Shown here: positions 1-8,031 of the stretch, one piece after another | Layout: every line of letters begins with the position of its first letter | Numbering within the stretch: position 1 is the stretch's first letter | NCBI GenBank assembly: GCA_030040965.1 | Contig: JASHOT010000244.1 | Location: forward strand, 1 to 51,324 | Length of the DNA stretch: 51,324 nt | DNA from: Candidatus Sulfotelmatobacter sp. | GTDB taxonomy: Bacteria; Acidobacteriota; Terriglobia; Terriglobales; Acidobacteriaceae | Reading direction: 5' to 3' | The notes under the pieces: model-generated | Told to the model about the DNA's origin: nothing | The model's input: the letters and a program-made list of their open reading frames with translations, nothing else | Database searches by the model: none | Made by a program: the position numbers and the translations under genes

Positions 1-571
1 GAAGAAGCTGGTGTGAGATCGAAAGCGGAAGCTTCAGGGCGTCCAGCGCTTCCGCGACCGCTAGTTCGCCTTTCGGATTCACAAACGAAAAAAGCAGCGA
101 GATCGCGACGGATTGCGGCTTTGCCTCCTGGATCCGCTCCGCCAGAGCATGTAACTGCTCTTGCGTCGGCTGGCACAGAACTTCGCCGTCTGCCCCGGTT
201 CGTTCATCGACGCCGAAGCGAAGCTCTCGAGGCACCAGCGGTTCGACCCGGTCGAAGAAAAAATCGTAAAGCTTGGGACGCGCCTGCCGGCCGATCTCGA
301 TCGCATCCTCGAAGCCTGTCGTGGCCACCAGCGCCGTGCGCGCGCCTTTGCGTTCGAGCAGCGTGTTGGTGCCGACCGTCGTTCCATGAAGCAGAATGAA
401 GGTTTTGTCAGTTACGATTTTTGCCACGGCCTCTGCGATCGCGTGCGAAGGATCACGCGGCGTGGAGAAAACTTTCAGCATCCGAATCCGCCCACGCTCC
501 ATCCACACGCAATCGGTGAAGGTGCCGCCGGTGTCGATCGCGATGCGTAGCGGTGACGAAGAGCGGGCCAT
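1..571 (-). CDS. Hydantoinase/oxoprolinase family protein, N-terminal part (cut by window edge)
   Basis: Reads leftwards from ATG at 571 and runs off the window, so only the first 190 residues are visible. Residues 13-20 read DTGGTFTD, the nucleotide-binding signature of the HyuA/oxoprolinase (ASKHA-fold) family, followed by a typical HGTTVGTNTLLERKGA segment (about residues 73-88) and an EIGRQARPKLYDFFF segment. Known members hydrolyse hydantoins, 5-oxoproline or acetone-type substrates in an ATP-dependent way, usually with a HyuB partner. The substrate cannot be told from this part, and the partner gene, if adjacent, lies outside the window. It is transcribed divergently from the DinB gene, with about 47 bp between the start codons. 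Confidence 0.88.
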   Translation of the reverse strand, partial: MARSSSPLRIAIDTGGTFTDCVWMERGRIRMLKVFSTPRDPSHAIAEAVAKIVTDKTFILLHGTTVGTNTLLERKGARTALVATTGFEDAIEIGRQARPKLYDFFFDRVEPLVPRELRFGVDERTGADGEVLCQPTQEQLHALAERIQEAKPQSVAISLLFSFVNPKGELAVAEALDALKLPLSISHQLL

Positions 572-618
572 GTTTGCGAGCGAAATGTTAGCGAGCGATA
601 AGAGTAACATTGGCCGCT

Positions 619-1224
619 ATGAGATATGCCTTCCTGGTCGAGACCTATGCCACGGAGCGGATCAAAGTGGCCAGCGTGTGGAGTGAATTCCGCGATGAGG
701 ATCTGCCTTTCCGTCCTCGACAGGGAGATCCGCGCGGACGCAGCGTGCATGAGCAGATGGTGCATCAATGCGTCAGTGAAGATTTATGGTTCCGCAATAT
801 GCTGGGAATCGATGTCGCGGCGCTACCTCTGCCTGCGCAGGAGACGCGCCTCGAATTCATCAAGCGCTATGCCGAAGACAGCGCGAAGCGCCTTTCAGTG
901 CTGCATGCGAAAGACGATGCCTGGTGGGAGAGCGACACCAACTTTTTTGATGTGAAGCGATCGCGCGCGTGGGTGATAGTCCGCAGAATCGCTCACACGT
1001 CGCATCATCGCGGGCAGCTTATGGCAATGCTTCGCATGCTCGGGCGGGACGTGCACAGCAACTACGGACCGACGGCGGACACGGGTGGCCTCATGGCGAA
1101 TCACGCTCCGACGATATATTCCTATGGGAGCCTCGAAGAGCTCATTTCTGCCGAAAGCATGGGCGGCCGAAAAGCGACTTTACCGGGCTCCAGCGGAAAG
1201 CCGGTGACGGAGCGTCCAGGATAA
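619..1224 (+). CDS. DinB/DUF664-family protein (putative metal-dependent, four-helix bundle)
   Basis: About 201 residues. The C-terminal half carries HTSHHRGQLMAMLRMLG, the histidine-rich helix typical of the DinB/YfiT superfamily, where three histidines bind a metal; an earlier histidine in VHEQMVHQ is the likely third ligand. Some family members transfer thiols such as bacillithiol or mycothiol, others are uncharacterised, so the reaction is not assigned. The ATG at 619 is used; an in-frame TTG at 610 has an AAGAG five bases upstream and would add three residues. A second, shorter DinB protein is encoded at 28.8 kb. Confidence 0.82.
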   Translation: MRYAFLVETYATERIKVASVWSEFRDEDLPFRPRQGDPRGRSVHEQMVHQCVSEDLWFRNMLGIDVAALPLPAQETRLEFIKRYAEDSAKRLSVLHAKDDAWWESDTNFFDVKRSRAWVIVRRIAHTSHHRGQLMAMLRMLGRDVHSNYGPTADTGGLMANHAPTIYSYGSLEELISAESMGGRKATLPGSSGKPVTERPG

Positions 1225-1230
1225 ATCACG

Positions 1231-1468
1231 ATGGGCACGCGCAGGATCACAGTCGAAGTTCCAGAAGAGCTCTTGAAGAAGGCGCAAAGGGCGACAGGTG
1301 CCAGCATAACCCAAACAGTTCGAACAGGTCTCCGCACTGCTGGCGCTATCGCAAACCTGCGCCCGACTGCGAGATCTGCGGGGCAAGGTTCGCTTCTCGT
1401 GCACGCCTCGCGAACTGAAGACCGACCGGTCATGCCTCACGCCAGCCGACGCAGTTACTTTGTTGTGA
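1231..1468 (+). pseudogene. Frameshifted VapB/ribbon-helix-helix type antitoxin remnant
   Basis: The ATG at 1231 opens a reading frame with a clear antitoxin N-terminus (RRITVEVPEELLKKAQ, then GASITQTVRTGLR). After codon CGC at 1333 the frame becomes meaningless, while the +1 frame resumes the family sequence as LLALSQTCARLRDLRGKVRF and stops at 1466-1468. One extra base near 1336 explains the shift. Antitoxins of this kind normally precede a VapC/PIN toxin; here no toxin follows, and the convergent sucA gene overlaps the 3' end. It is therefore an orphan, broken antitoxin, unless the extra base is a sequencing error. Confidence 0.68.
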
Positions 1469-3965
1469 ACGCCAGCGTCAGCAGCGTTTTCTGCTCCACT
1501 TCATGCGCCTTCGCGCTGCCCGTGGCAGGGCTCGGTCCGGCGCTGCGTTTCACGCTCAGCACAGGTCGGCCGCCGGCAATGCGATTCAGCCGCGGCAGCA
1601 TGTTGAACATCGCTCCCATGTTGGCCGGCTCTTCCTGCACCCAGACAATGTCGGCGTTCTTGCCGTGCCGATCGAATTCCGCCGCCACTTCCGCTTCAGG
1701 GAACGGATAGAGCTGTTCCAGAAAAACAATCGCCGTGCTCGTGTCTTTTCTCTTTTTCCGCTCCGCCTGCAGTTCGTGCCCGATTTTTCCTGTGCAGATG
1801 AGAATGCGTTCCGCCTCGCCAACTTCCGTATCCGGAATCACATTCAAAAAATTCTTGTGCGTGAAATCTTCAATCGGCGAACTCGCATCCGGATGCCGCA
1901 GCATGCTCTTGGGCGTAAACACAATCAGCGGCTTGCGCCAGTGGCGCAACCCCTGCCGCCGCAGCAGATGGAAATACTGCGCGGCGTTCGAGGGCTGCGC
2001 GATCTGAATATTGTGCTTCGCCGCCAGCTGGATGAATCTCTCAATGCGCGCGCTCGAATGCTCCGGCCCCTGGCCTTCGTAGCCGTGCGGCAAAAGCATC
2101 ACCAGCCCGGAGAGCAGATTCCACTTCGCCTCCCCCGAGGCGATGAACTGGTCAACGATGGCTTGGGCAACATTGGCGAAATCGCCGAATTGTGCCTCCC
2201 ACAGCACGAGCGATTCAGGATAGTCGCGTGAATATCCATACTCGAATCCAAGAACACCGGCTTCAGCCAGCGTCGAATTGTAGATTTCGCATCGCGCCTG
2301 CCCGGGCGCAATGTTTTCCAGCGGCACGCATTCGTTTTCGTTCTCCACATCGATCAGCACCGAATGCCGCTGATTAAACGTTCCTCGGCGAGAGTCCTGG
2401 CCGCTGAGGCGAACGTGTATTCCCGCTTTTACCAGGCTTGCGAACGCCAGCGCTTCGGCCATTCCGTAATCGACCGGCCGCTTGCCTGTGCCCATCTCTG
2501 CTCGCTGCTCGAGCAACTTCTTTACTTTCGGATGAATGTGAAGCCAATCGGGATACGTGGTAAGGCGCTCCGTAAGCCCGGAGAGTTCTTCCTGCGTGAG
2601 CCCGGTTTCGACTTCGTATTCCGGCTTGTAAAGACCGCCGAAGTAGCCATCCCAATATTTGGGAAGCTCGCGAAGCAGCGGTTTTTGCTTAATGCTCTTG
2701 GCGCGTTGCTGCGCAGCCTCGAACTCGGCTTTTATCGCACCCGCTTGCGCTTGAGCGTCGCTCGCGCCAATGTCGTCGGCGTAAATTTCCCACAGCGGCG
2801 GATGCTCCTTGATCTTCTTGTAAAGCAGCGGCTGCGTGATCGTCGGATCGTCCACTTCGCTGTGCCCGTGTCGCCGATAGCCGATGAGATCGATGACGAC
2901 ATCGGTGCCAAATTCATAGCGAAATTCGGCAGCCATGCGGGCCACACGAACGACGGCATCAACATCTTCGCCGTTGACGTGAAAGATGGGGATCGACTGG
3001 CGCCGCGCAATGCAAGCCGCAAAACGCGTGGAATGTTCTTCGGTGTAGTTGGTGGTGAATCCGAGAAGGTTGTTGACGACGACATGGATAGTGCCGCCCA
3101 CGCTGTAACCGGGGAGATCGGCGTAATTCATCGTCTCGGCAAGAATCCCCTGTCCGGCAAATGCGGCATCGCCGTGCACCAGCAGCGGTAGATATTTTTT
3201 TCGTCCGCCTTCACCGGTGCGATCCTGCTTGGCGCGCGTGCGGCCAATGGTGACCGGGTCCACGGCCTCGAGATGACTCGGATTCGAGACCAGATGGATG
3301 TGAACCTTGCCGCCGTTGCGCGTGGCATACTCGCCGGTCGCACCCATGTGGTATTTCACATCGCCCGACCCCAGCACGCTGCGCGGATCGACGTCTTCAA
3401 ATCCGGCAAAAATCTCCTCGGGCGGCCGCCGCGCCACATGCGCGATCACGTTCAGCCGTCCGCGATGGCTCATGCCCATCACCAGTTCGATCGCGCCCAG
3501 GCGTGCCACCGTTTCGAGTACCTCGTCCACCAGCGGGATCAGCGCGGTCACACCTTCGAGCGAAAATCGCTTCGAGCCCAAATATCGCTGCTGCATCACC
3601 TGCTCAAAGATGTCGGCGCGGATGAGAAAATCGAGGGTGCGCTTTTGATCCTCTTCGGTAAGCTTGTAACCTTGATCCGGAGATTCCATCCGCTCGTAGA
3701 TCCAGCGGCGGCGCACGGGGGAGTAGATATGATTGATCTCCACCCCGATGGTGCTGGAATAGATGGCGCGCGCCTCTTTCGCATGTTCGCCGTCGCGCTC
3801 GAGTTCGGGAGTGTAGCGTGGGCGCAGGAAGCCGAGCGGATCGAGGTCGCCCTCCAGATATCCCCACTGGCGATACGCGGCGAACACACGTTCACGCTCG
3901 GGGTCGGCGCCGTTACTGCGCGCGGCGTCTAATACCGCGCTGGGAGTCTTGGATTTCGGGGTCAT
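1455..3965 (-). CDS. sucA: 2-oxoglutarate dehydrogenase E1 component
   Basis: About 836 residues, thiamine-diphosphate-dependent decarboxylase of the TCA-cycle 2-oxoglutarate dehydrogenase complex. Family landmarks are plain: GMSHRGRLNVIAHV, GDAAFAGQGILAETMN, HVNGEDVDAVVRVARMAAEF, RGTFNQRHSVL, YEGQGPEHSSARIERFIQLA and the C-terminal WVQEEPANMGAM. ATG at 3965 is chosen because the 55 codons upstream are not family-like. From this start the protein begins at AYRQWGYLEGDLDPLG and lacks most of the N-terminal arm (about 80-100 residues) that docks E1 to E2 in E. coli SucA. No sucB or lpd is adjacent. It converges on the broken antitoxin gene. Confidence 0.93.
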   Translation of the reverse strand: MTPKSKTPSAVLDAARSNGADPERERVFAAYRQWGYLEGDLDPLGFLRPRYTPELERDGEHAKEARAIYSSTIGVEINHIYSPVRRRWIYERMESPDQGYKLTEEDQKRTLDFLIRADIFEQVMQQRYLGSKRFSLEGVTALIPLVDEVLETVARLGAIELVMGMSHRGRLNVIAHVARRPPEEIFAGFEDVDPRSVLGSGDVKYHMGATGEYATRNGGKVHIHLVSNPSHLEAVDPVTIGRTRAKQDRTGEGGRKKYLPLLVHGDAAFAGQGILAETMNYADLPGYSVGGTIHVVVNNLLGFTTNYTEEHSTRFAACIARRQSIPIFHVNGEDVDAVVRVARMAAEFRYEFGTDVVIDLIGYRRHGHSEVDDPTITQPLLYKKIKEHPPLWEIYADDIGASDAQAQAGAIKAEFEAAQQRAKSIKQKPLLRELPKYWDGYFGGLYKPEYEVETGLTQEELSGLTERLTTYPDWLHIHPKVKKLLEQRAEMGTGKRPVDYGMAEALAFASLVKAGIHVRLSGQDSRRGTFNQRHSVLIDVENENECVPLENIAPGQARCEIYNSTLAEAGVLGFEYGYSRDYPESLVLWEAQFGDFANVAQAIVDQFIASGEAKWNLLSGLVMLLPHGYEGQGPEHSSARIERFIQLAAKHNIQIAQPSNAAQYFHLLRRQGLRHWRKPLIVFTPKSMLRHPDASSPIEDFTHKNFLNVIPDTEVGEAERILICTGKIGHELQAERKKRKDTSTAIVFLEQLYPFPEAEVAAEFDRHGKNADIVWVQEEPANMGAMFNMLPRLNRIAGGRPVLSVKRSAGPSPATGSAKAHEVEQKTLLTLAFTTK

Positions 3966-4045
3966 AGGAGTGCTGCTACTAGAATAAAGGATGCGCGGGC
4001 AGAGGTGCACGATTCTGCTCGGAAAAACTGGAGACGTGAGTTTGC

Positions 4046-4858
4046 ATGAAGCGAGGGCTGCCGACTTTGCTCGGAGTTCCGTTCGACGGCCAATCCTCTT
4101 ACCTGCGCGGAGCCGCGGATGCCCCGCCAAAAATCCGTGAGGCCATGCACTGCGATGCGTGCAACAGCTGGACGGAACTGGGCGTCGACCTTGGCCGGAA
4201 GGAAACCTGGCACGACGCGGGCGACCTCGAATTTTTCGAAGAAGACGCTTTTTCTGCCATCGAAAACGCTCTGAGCGAAATCGTTGCTGCGGGGAATCTC
4301 CCGCTCTCCCTCGGCGGAGATCATTCCATTACCTTTCCCATCATCAAGGCTTTTGCGAGAAAGTATTCCGCTCTCACCATCTTTCATTTCGACGCCCACC
4401 CCGACTTGTATGACGAATTCGAAGGTAATCGGCTTTCGCACGCCTGTCCTTTCGCCCGCATCATGGAAGCTGGCCTCGCCAAACGGCTGGTGCAGATCGG
4501 CATACGCACGGCGACCCACCATCAGCGCGAGCAGGCGGCCCGCTTCGGTGTGGAAGTCATCGAGATGCGCTCGCTTCCTGCCGTTGAAGAAGTACGCGCA
4601 CAGCTAAAGGCCGAAGGCCCCGTTTATATCTCCTTCGACATCGATGTTCTCGATCCCGCCTGCGCGCCCGGAGTCTCGCATCGCGAGCCGGGAGGGATGA
4701 CGACCCGCGAAGCCATCAATCTTCTCCACGCGATCCAGGGAGAAATTGTCGGCGCAGACTTCGTCGAATACAATCCCGTACGCGATGTGTCCGGCATTAC
4801 CGCCACCGTCGCCGCAAAAATCGTGAAAGAAATTCTCGGCAAGATGATCGCAGAGTAA
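4046..4858 (+). CDS. Ureohydrolase: agmatinase/arginase family
   Basis: A 270-residue member of the binuclear-manganese ureohydrolase family, which removes urea (or formamide) from guanidino or formimino compounds. Metal-binding signatures are complete: GGDHS at 90-94, DAHPD at 116-120 and SFDIDVLDPACAPG at 196-209, giving ligands His93, Asp116, His118, Asp120, Asp198 and Asp200. The short length and APGVSHREPGG segment resemble agmatinase (SpeB) more than arginase, but agmatinase, arginase and formimidoylglutamase cannot be separated safely by eye. It starts 80 bp from the divergent sucA start. A hairpin follows the stop codon. Confidence 0.87.
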   Translation: MKRGLPTLLGVPFDGQSSYLRGAADAPPKIREAMHCDACNSWTELGVDLGRKETWHDAGDLEFFEEDAFSAIENALSEIVAAGNLPLSLGGDHSITFPIIKAFARKYSALTIFHFDAHPDLYDEFEGNRLSHACPFARIMEAGLAKRLVQIGIRTATHHQREQAARFGVEVIEMRSLPAVEEVRAQLKAEGPVYISFDIDVLDPACAPGVSHREPGGMTTREAINLLHAIQGEIVGADFVEYNPVRDVSGITATVAAKIVKEILGKMIAE

Positions 4859-4882
4859 ACGATAGTCGCGAGTCACTCCGAA

Positions 4883-4906
4883 GGCCCGCGCCTTCACTAG
4901 CGGGCC
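4883..4906 (+). terminator. GC-rich hairpin after the ureohydrolase gene
   Basis: GGCCCGC (4883-4889) pairs perfectly with GCGGGCC (4900-4906) around a 10-base loop, 25 bases after the stop codon. There is no U-tract, so it is only a candidate terminator or mRNA-stabilising stem. Confidence 0.4.
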
Positions 4907-4925
4907 GAGGGAGACAGGTCCTTGC

Positions 4926-4970
4926 TTAAGGAAATCCCGCGCTCCTCTGAAAACGGCTTCGCTTTAGGTG
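4926..4970. repeat. Dispersed intergenic repeat, copy A
   Basis: The stretch around 4930-4970 (containing CGCTCCTCTGAAAACGGCTT) matches, over about 40 bases with a few substitutions and two one-base gaps, a second intergenic stretch at 36517-36560. Both are imperfect palindromes and both sit just after a gene end. Similar elements are, to my knowledge, common between acidobacterial genes. Confidence 0.5.
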
Positions 4971-5062
4971 ACAGCAGCGAGGAGCGAAACGAGGCCACAA
5001 TTCAAACGCGAAACGGTACCCGGTCTTTCGCAGCCCCACCCGCCGGAGTAAAATGGCCGACC

Positions 5063-6571
5063 ATGAAGGCACTCCTTCTTGCGGCCCTTTGTGTTTCTGC
5101 CTGCGGAGTCGGTTGCGGAGGAGGTAGCGGTTCCATGTCGGGCGGCGGAGGCACAACTCCACCCACCGCCACCGTCACCGTCTCCAATACCACGACCGGT
5201 CCTTTCAGCGTGTCCATGTCCACCGCCTTCCAACCCGCCGAATGGGACAACGCCTTCTTCACCGATAATTCCGGCGCGACATCAACTCTGCAAAACCTCG
5301 GCCCGCATCATATTCGCCTGCAGCCTATCTCGGAAGGCATTCCGCAGGGTTCCCAGCTCACCAGCTCTAACACGTGGAATTTTTCCATCGTCGACGCCAT
5401 CGTCCAGCCCGTGCTCGGGGTGGCCGATCACAGTCCTGAGTTCCAGATCGCCAAGGCGCCCGCCTTCATGTACGTAGGTGACGACGACACCCAGAGCTTC
5501 GTCGATACCACATTTCAGACCTTCGCCGGATATGCGCAGAATGTGGTCCAGTACTACAACTCGGGAGGCTTCACCGCGGGCGGCACGCTCTACGTCTCGC
5601 CCGCCTATCCCACCGAGACGATCACGTGGTGGGGCATTTACAACGAACCCAGCATCAACAACAACCTCACCGCCGATCAATACGTCACCATGTACAATGC
5701 GCTCGTGCCCGCCATGCAGTCGGTCGATCCTTCCATCAAGTTCGTTGCGCTGGAGATGTGCTGCGGTTCAGAGTCCTGGGCTTCGACATTAGCGGCCAAC
5801 GTCACGGCCCAGGTGGATGCCGTCGCGTCCCACTACTACGCGTCCTGCAATCAGAAAGACACCGATGAAATGCTGATGAGTGCCGTGCCGGGATTTATCA
5901 GCAGTGTGCAGACTATCCAATCGAATCTCGCGGCCAACCCATTGCTGGCAAACGTCCCCATATGGGTGACGGAAAACAACGTCAACGCCGACTATGACGC
6001 GGGCAATGGTATGAGCGCGTGCAATCCGGGGCAGGTTTTTGTCACCGACACTCGCGGTTCCAGCCCATTTTTCGCCGCGTGGCGCCCGTATGTCTTTTCA
6101 CAGTTCGGCAAAGCCGGTGTGCCCATGCTCTATCACTGGGACTTTGACGCCGACCAGCAGTTCGGCGAGGTGCTCTACAACAACGATCAGATTGAACTGA
6201 GCTACTGGGTCGACTACTGGCTTGGCCAACTCATCCCGCCCGCTGCCGGATCGCAACTGCTCAACTACACTTCATCCGACAATTCCGACCTCGAAACCCT
6301 CGCGCTTCTCAACAGCGACGGCAGCGTCACCGTCATGATCTCCAATCACACCATCGACGACCCCGCGACCGACAATAACGGCCCCGGCGTTTCTCAAACC
6401 GTTCAGGTTGACGTCTCCGCGCTCGCCACATTTTCCACCGCCAGCCTGTTGGTCATCGACAAAGACACCAGCGTGTCCAGCGGCCCAACCGCAACTTCCT
6501 TGTCCCCAGCGGCACAGATGACGATCCCGCTCAACGGCTATTCCGTGGGCTTTCTCACTTTGAAGCCTTGA
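5063..6571 (+). CDS. Secreted lipoprotein, clan GH-A-like glycoside hydrolase
   Basis: About 502 residues from ATG 5063, the start that gives a proper lipoprotein signal (VSAC with Cys14 as the likely lipid site). A Gly/Ser-rich linker leads into a catalytic region with TWWGIYNEPS (acid/base Glu near residue 195) and IWVTENNVN (nucleophile Glu near residue 304), spaced as in TIM-barrel clan GH-A enzymes such as GH39, GH5 or GH30. A beta-sandwich-like C-terminal part ends YSVGFLTLKP. The likely role is hydrolysis of plant or microbial polysaccharide at the outer membrane or cell surface; the glycosidase family and substrate are not resolved. The longer reading frame from 4922 runs through the dispersed repeat and is rejected. 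Confidence 0.72.
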   Translation: MKALLLAALCVSACGVGCGGGSGSMSGGGGTTPPTATVTVSNTTTGPFSVSMSTAFQPAEWDNAFFTDNSGATSTLQNLGPHHIRLQPISEGIPQGSQLTSSNTWNFSIVDAIVQPVLGVADHSPEFQIAKAPAFMYVGDDDTQSFVDTTFQTFAGYAQNVVQYYNSGGFTAGGTLYVSPAYPTETITWWGIYNEPSINNNLTADQYVTMYNALVPAMQSVDPSIKFVALEMCCGSESWASTLAANVTAQVDAVASHYYASCNQKDTDEMLMSAVPGFISSVQTIQSNLAANPLLANVPIWVTENNVNADYDAGNGMSACNPGQVFVTDTRGSSPFFAAWRPYVFSQFGKAGVPMLYHWDFDADQQFGEVLYNNDQIELSYWVDYWLGQLIPPAAGSQLLNYTSSDNSDLETLALLNSDGSVTVMISNHTIDDPATDNNGPGVSQTVQVDVSALATFSTASLLVIDKDTSVSSGPTATSLSPAAQMTIPLNGYSVGFLTLKP

Positions 6572-6751
6572 ACGAGTTGAGTCAAAATGAGCTATGGGGA
6601 TGCGCTTGGCCGGCATCTGCCCCGAAACTATTTTGCGCCCTCGACGGAGCCTGCCGAATCTGATATTTCAACCTGTTCGGTGCGGCAAGATCAGGCTTCC
6701 AGCGAGGCGTGGGGTCAATACAAAACATTTTGCCGTGTCGGCCATTTGCGA

Positions 6752-6788
6752 TCAGATTTGTGGATCTGACTTATTGGATCTGACTTAT
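6752..6788 (+). promoter_or_regulatory. Inverted repeat plus tandem 14-bp repeat over the RND operon start
   Basis: TCAGAT (6752-6757) and ATCTGA (6764-6769) form a perfect inverted repeat with a six-base spacer. TGGATCTGACTTAT then occurs twice head-to-tail (6761-6774 and 6775-6788), the second copy running into the ATG at 6787. The ATCTGA half-site thus appears three times in 32 bases, directly over the place where a ribosome binding site would be. This layout suggests an operator for a repressor of the efflux operon. Confidence 0.5.
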
Positions 6789-7896
6789 GAAGACGAACTT
6801 TGAACAATTAGCGGCAATCGGCCTCATCGGCGCCGGGATCGCGCTGAATGCAGTGACCATCGCCTGCTCCAGCAATGCGGCGCAAAGCGCCCAAGCCGGC
6901 GGGCCTCCAGCCATGCCGGTAAAAGTGCTCGAAGCCAAGGATGTTCCTGTCAGCGACGCTGCCGAGTACGTCGCCACGATGAAGTCGCGCGACTCAGCCG
7001 TGATTATGCCGCAGGTCGAAGGCCAGATTACACAGATCTTCGTTCACTCCGGCGACAAGGTTTCCGAGGGCGCGGCCTTGATGGAGATCGATCCCTTGAG
7101 GCAGCAGGCGACCGTGAAGAGCCAGGAAAGCGCAGAAACCGCGCTTGAGGCCAACGTCATCTGGACGAAGCAGCAATACGAGCGGAATAAGGAGCTCTTC
7201 GCCGCGGGAGTGGTAAGCAAGCAGGATCTGGATCAGGCGAAGGCAGCCATGGACTCGGCGCAGACGCAGAAGGACGCGGCCGGGGCACAGGTTAGCGAGC
7301 AGCAGGTGCAGTTGCACTATTACAAGGTCATTGCTCCGCGCGCCGGCATTGTCGGCGATATTCCGGTGCGCGTCGGCGATCGTGTCACTACCTCGACTCA
7401 GCTCACCACAGTCGATCAGCCAGGCAGTCTGGAAGCCTACGTCTATGTTCCGATCGAGCACTCTTCGCAGCTGAGGATGGATCTCCCGGTGCAGATCATC
7501 GACAGCCAAGGCAAGGTTCTGGCCAATTCGCGGATTACCTTCATCTCTCCGCAGGTCGACAACACCACGCAGACGGTACTGGTGAAGGCGCGCATCGCCA
7601 ACGGAAACGATGCGCTGCGCCAGTCGCAATTCGTTCGCGCCCGCGTCGTCTTCGGCACCCACCAGAATCCTGAGGTTCCGATTCTTGCCGTCTCGCGTCT
7701 TGCCGGCCAGTATTTCGCTTTTGTGGCCGAACCGCAGAATGGCGGCTCGTTTGTAGCACGCCAGCGGCCTCTCAAGATCGGCCTGACCGTCGGCAACGAT
7801 TACGAAGTTCAGGATGGCATCAAGCCTGGCGACAAGATCATCGTCTCCGGGACACAGTTTCTGATGGACGGTGCGCCGGTGATTCCGCAAAGCTGA
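6787..7896 (+). CDS. RND efflux periplasmic adaptor (membrane fusion protein, AcrA/MexA type)
   Basis: A 369-residue lipoprotein (TIAC, Cys27) with the usual adaptor order: barrel-sandwich half with PQVEGQITQIFVHSGDKVSEGAAL, a helical hairpin (about residues 105-175), the returning lipoyl half YKVIAPRAGIVGDIPVRVGD, then beta-barrel and membrane-proximal domains. It bridges the inner-membrane pump encoded next (135 bp downstream) to an outer-membrane channel. No classic Shine-Dalgarno precedes the ATG; instead a tandem 14-bp repeat abuts it. Substrates cannot be predicted. Confidence 0.92.
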   Translation: MKTNFEQLAAIGLIGAGIALNAVTIACSSNAAQSAQAGGPPAMPVKVLEAKDVPVSDAAEYVATMKSRDSAVIMPQVEGQITQIFVHSGDKVSEGAALMEIDPLRQQATVKSQESAETALEANVIWTKQQYERNKELFAAGVVSKQDLDQAKAAMDSAQTQKDAAGAQVSEQQVQLHYYKVIAPRAGIVGDIPVRVGDRVTTSTQLTTVDQPGSLEAYVYVPIEHSSQLRMDLPVQIIDSQGKVLANSRITFISPQVDNTTQTVLVKARIANGNDALRQSQFVRARVVFGTHQNPEVPILAVSRLAGQYFAFVAEPQNGGSFVARQRPLKIGLTVGNDYEVQDGIKPGDKIIVSGTQFLMDGAPVIPQS

Positions 7897-8031
7897 AAAG
7901 CTCGCGGCGCAGGGAATTTTTCCAGGCACAGCAAATAACGGAAGCACCTGCGGCTGCTGCGCATAAGAACTGCCACGCGATTCAAGACGCTTCAAACAAC
8001 ACGGATTCAAAACAGCGGATTCTAAAAGAAT

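Noticed and set aside
6587-6803. Two overlapping short frames before the RND adaptor
   Set aside because: They have no ribosome-binding site or recognisable sequence, and one runs into the adaptor gene in another frame.
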